Shown: positions 5,061 to 5,929 of the stretch, piece after piece
How the letters are laid out: the number at the start of each line of letters is the position of its first letter
Numbering within the stretch: position 1 is the stretch's first letter
Source of the DNA: Azonexus sp.
GTDB lineage: Bacteria > Pseudomonadota > Gammaproteobacteria > Burkholderiales > Rhodocyclaceae
Length of the DNA stretch: 5,929 bases
Reading direction: 5' to 3'
NCBI GenBank assembly: GCA_023150195.1
Contig: JAKLLI010000161.1
Location: forward strand, 1-5,929
Position numbers and translations under genes: made by a program
Notes under the pieces: model-generated
The model's database searches: none
What the model was told of the DNA's origin: nothing
What the model saw: the letters and a program-made list of their open reading frames with translations, nothing else

Positions 5061-5094
5061 CATGCACCAAGATTGGGCATGCACCAAGATTGGG
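5061..5094 (+). repeat. 17-bp perfect tandem duplication over the earP start
   Basis: CATGCACCAAGATTGGG occurs twice in direct succession (5061-5077 and 5078-5094) with no mismatch. Each copy carries an ATG followed by codons for HQDW. Only the second copy (ATG at 5079) is in frame with earP. The first ATG, at 5062, opens a different frame that runs to a stop ending at 5421. Perfect identity between copies, in a region under no visible need to stay identical, suggests a recent slippage event or a hot spot. Confidence 0.95.
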
Positions 5095-5929
5095 ACATCT
5101 TCTGCCGGGTCATCGACAATTACGGCGACATCGGCGTTTGCTGGCGGCTGGCCCGCCAGCTCGTGCGTGAACACGGAAAAACCGTGCGCCTGTGGGTGGA
5201 CGACCTGCCCAGTCTCAGCGCAATCTGCCCCGAGGCCCGCCCCGACCAGGCGTACCAGCAGGTCGCGGGCGTCGAAATCCGTCACTGGGGACCGACGTTT
5301 GTCGCCGAACACACCGCATCGGTCGTGGTCGAAGCGTTCGCCTGCGAACTGCCGCCTGCGTACATCCAGGCCATGGCCAAACGTGAAACGCGCCCGTGCT
5401 GGATCAATCTGGAATATCTGACGGCGGAGCCTTGGGCGGAAGGCTACCACGGCATGGCCTCACCTCACCCGTCGCTGCCACTGGTCAAGCATTTCTTTTT
5501 TCCCGGATTTTCGCGGTCGACCGGTGGATTGCTGCATGAATCCAGCGTGCTACCGGCAAGTCTGACTCCGGCTAACGACGTGCTGACCTTCAGCCTGTTC
5601 TGCTACGAAACCGCGCCGGTCGCCGAGCTATTGACTGGACTGGGCAAGATGCCGCTACCGGTGCGCTGCCTGGTCACCCCTGGCAAACCATTGGCCGCGG
5701 TGCAATCCCTTCTGGGCGGCGATGGCCCGTGGCAAATCGGGCTGGCACGAATCGAACCCGTACCTTTCCGCCCGATGGACGATTACGACGCCCTGCTCCG
5801 TCAATGCGATTTCAATTTCGTGCGCGGCGAAGATTCCTTTGTGCGCGGCCAGCTTGCCGGCAAGCCGATGATCTGGCAGATCTATCCACAAGACGAAGAC
5901 GTCCACCTGATCAAGCTGGATGCCTTTCT
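5079..5929 (+). CDS. earP: EF-P arginine rhamnosyltransferase (partial, runs off the right edge)
   Basis: EarP moves rhamnose from dTDP-L-rhamnose onto a conserved arginine of elongation factor P, which lets EF-P rescue ribosomes stalled at polyproline. The first 283 codons are present, with no stop. The family is about 380 residues, so roughly a quarter is missing beyond the edge. The opening WDIFCRVIDNYGDIGVCWRL carries D13 and D17, the numbers reported for catalytic aspartates in Pseudomonas putida EarP. Further family segments are CWINLEYLTAEPWAEGYHG, then KHFFFPGF, then TGGLLHE. A C-lobe with FVRGEDSFVRGQLAGKPMIW follows, and E251 in it is the likely counterpart of the essential glutamate near 273 in P. 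putida. The start is the ATG at 5079, in the second copy of a tandem repeat, without a convincing Shine-Dalgarno site. It diverges from the uracil-DNA glycosylase with 42 bp between. efp is the usual neighbour and would lie outside the window. Confidence 0.95.
   Translation, partial: MHQDWDIFCRVIDNYGDIGVCWRLARQLVREHGKTVRLWVDDLPSLSAICPEARPDQAYQQVAGVEIRHWGPTFVAEHTASVVVEAFACELPPAYIQAMAKRETRPCWINLEYLTAEPWAEGYHGMASPHPSLPLVKHFFFPGFSRSTGGLLHESSVLPASLTPANDVLTFSLFCYETAPVAELLTGLGKMPLPVRCLVTPGKPLAAVQSLLGGDGPWQIGLARIEPVPFRPMDDYDALLRQCDFNFVRGEDSFVRGQLAGKPMIWQIYPQDEDVHLIKLDAF

Noticed and set aside
5062..5421. A 119-codon plus-strand frame from the first duplicated ATG
   Set aside because: It shares only the first five residues with EarP before going out of frame, and it overlaps the clear earP frame. 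I treat it as a by-product of the tandem duplication, not a gene.
5037..5450. N-terminal extension of the glycosylase frame, adding 138 residues
   Set aside because: It lies antisense to earP, has no family resemblance, and would make the protein far longer than known family 5 enzymes.
5655..5906. An 83-codon minus-strand frame near the right end
   Set aside because: It is antisense to the conserved C-lobe of earP, with no recognisable domain or start context.

Overview
The window looks like chromosomal housekeeping DNA from a betaproteobacterium. The reasons are the moderately high-GC coding style, the order uvrC – pgsA – tRNA-Gly – tRNA-Cys – tRNA-Leu (the same order as uvrC-pgsA-glyW-cysT-leuZ in E. 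coli), and an EarP-type EF-P rhamnosyltransferase next to a family 5 uracil-DNA glycosylase. The proteins do not let me name a genus. There is no sign of a mobile element, CRISPR array, prophage or defence island.

Layout, left to right. A probable half of a terminator lies at the left edge (1-14). Next, on the minus strand, is a protein with a degenerate GGDEF-like domain followed by a PilZ domain (45-827). It has a good sigma-70 promoter at 884-912 and a short structured leader. A DUF1178 zinc-ribbon protein follows (958-1422, minus). Then come four minus-strand tRNA genes, in transcription order Gly(GCC), Cys(GCA), Gly(GCC) and Leu(UAA). They are driven by a near-ideal stable-RNA promoter at 1948-1975, in the 52-bp gap after pgsA. 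A perfect 15-bp hairpin with U-tracts on both strands lies between the second tRNA-Gly and tRNA-Leu.

Upstream on the same strand are pgsA (1984-2562), uvrC (2566-4377) and a family 5 uracil-DNA glycosylase (4392-5036). They are packed with gaps of 3 and 14 nt and are probably one transcript. This transcript combines base-excision repair, nucleotide-excision repair and phospholipid head-group synthesis. The tRNAs follow under their own promoter.

Diverging from the glycosylase on the plus strand is earP (5079 to the window end, incomplete). It encodes the protein-arginine rhamnosyltransferase that activates elongation factor P; efp would be expected just beyond the edge. The 42-bp divergent gap holds the oddest structure in the window: a 17-bp perfect tandem duplication of the earP start region, which leaves an extra out-of-frame ATG upstream of the real start.

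I did not find a previously undescribed multi-gene system. The points worth a second look are the duplicated earP start, the terminator inside the tRNA cluster, the duplicated tRNA-Gly, and the degenerate-GGDEF/PilZ protein.
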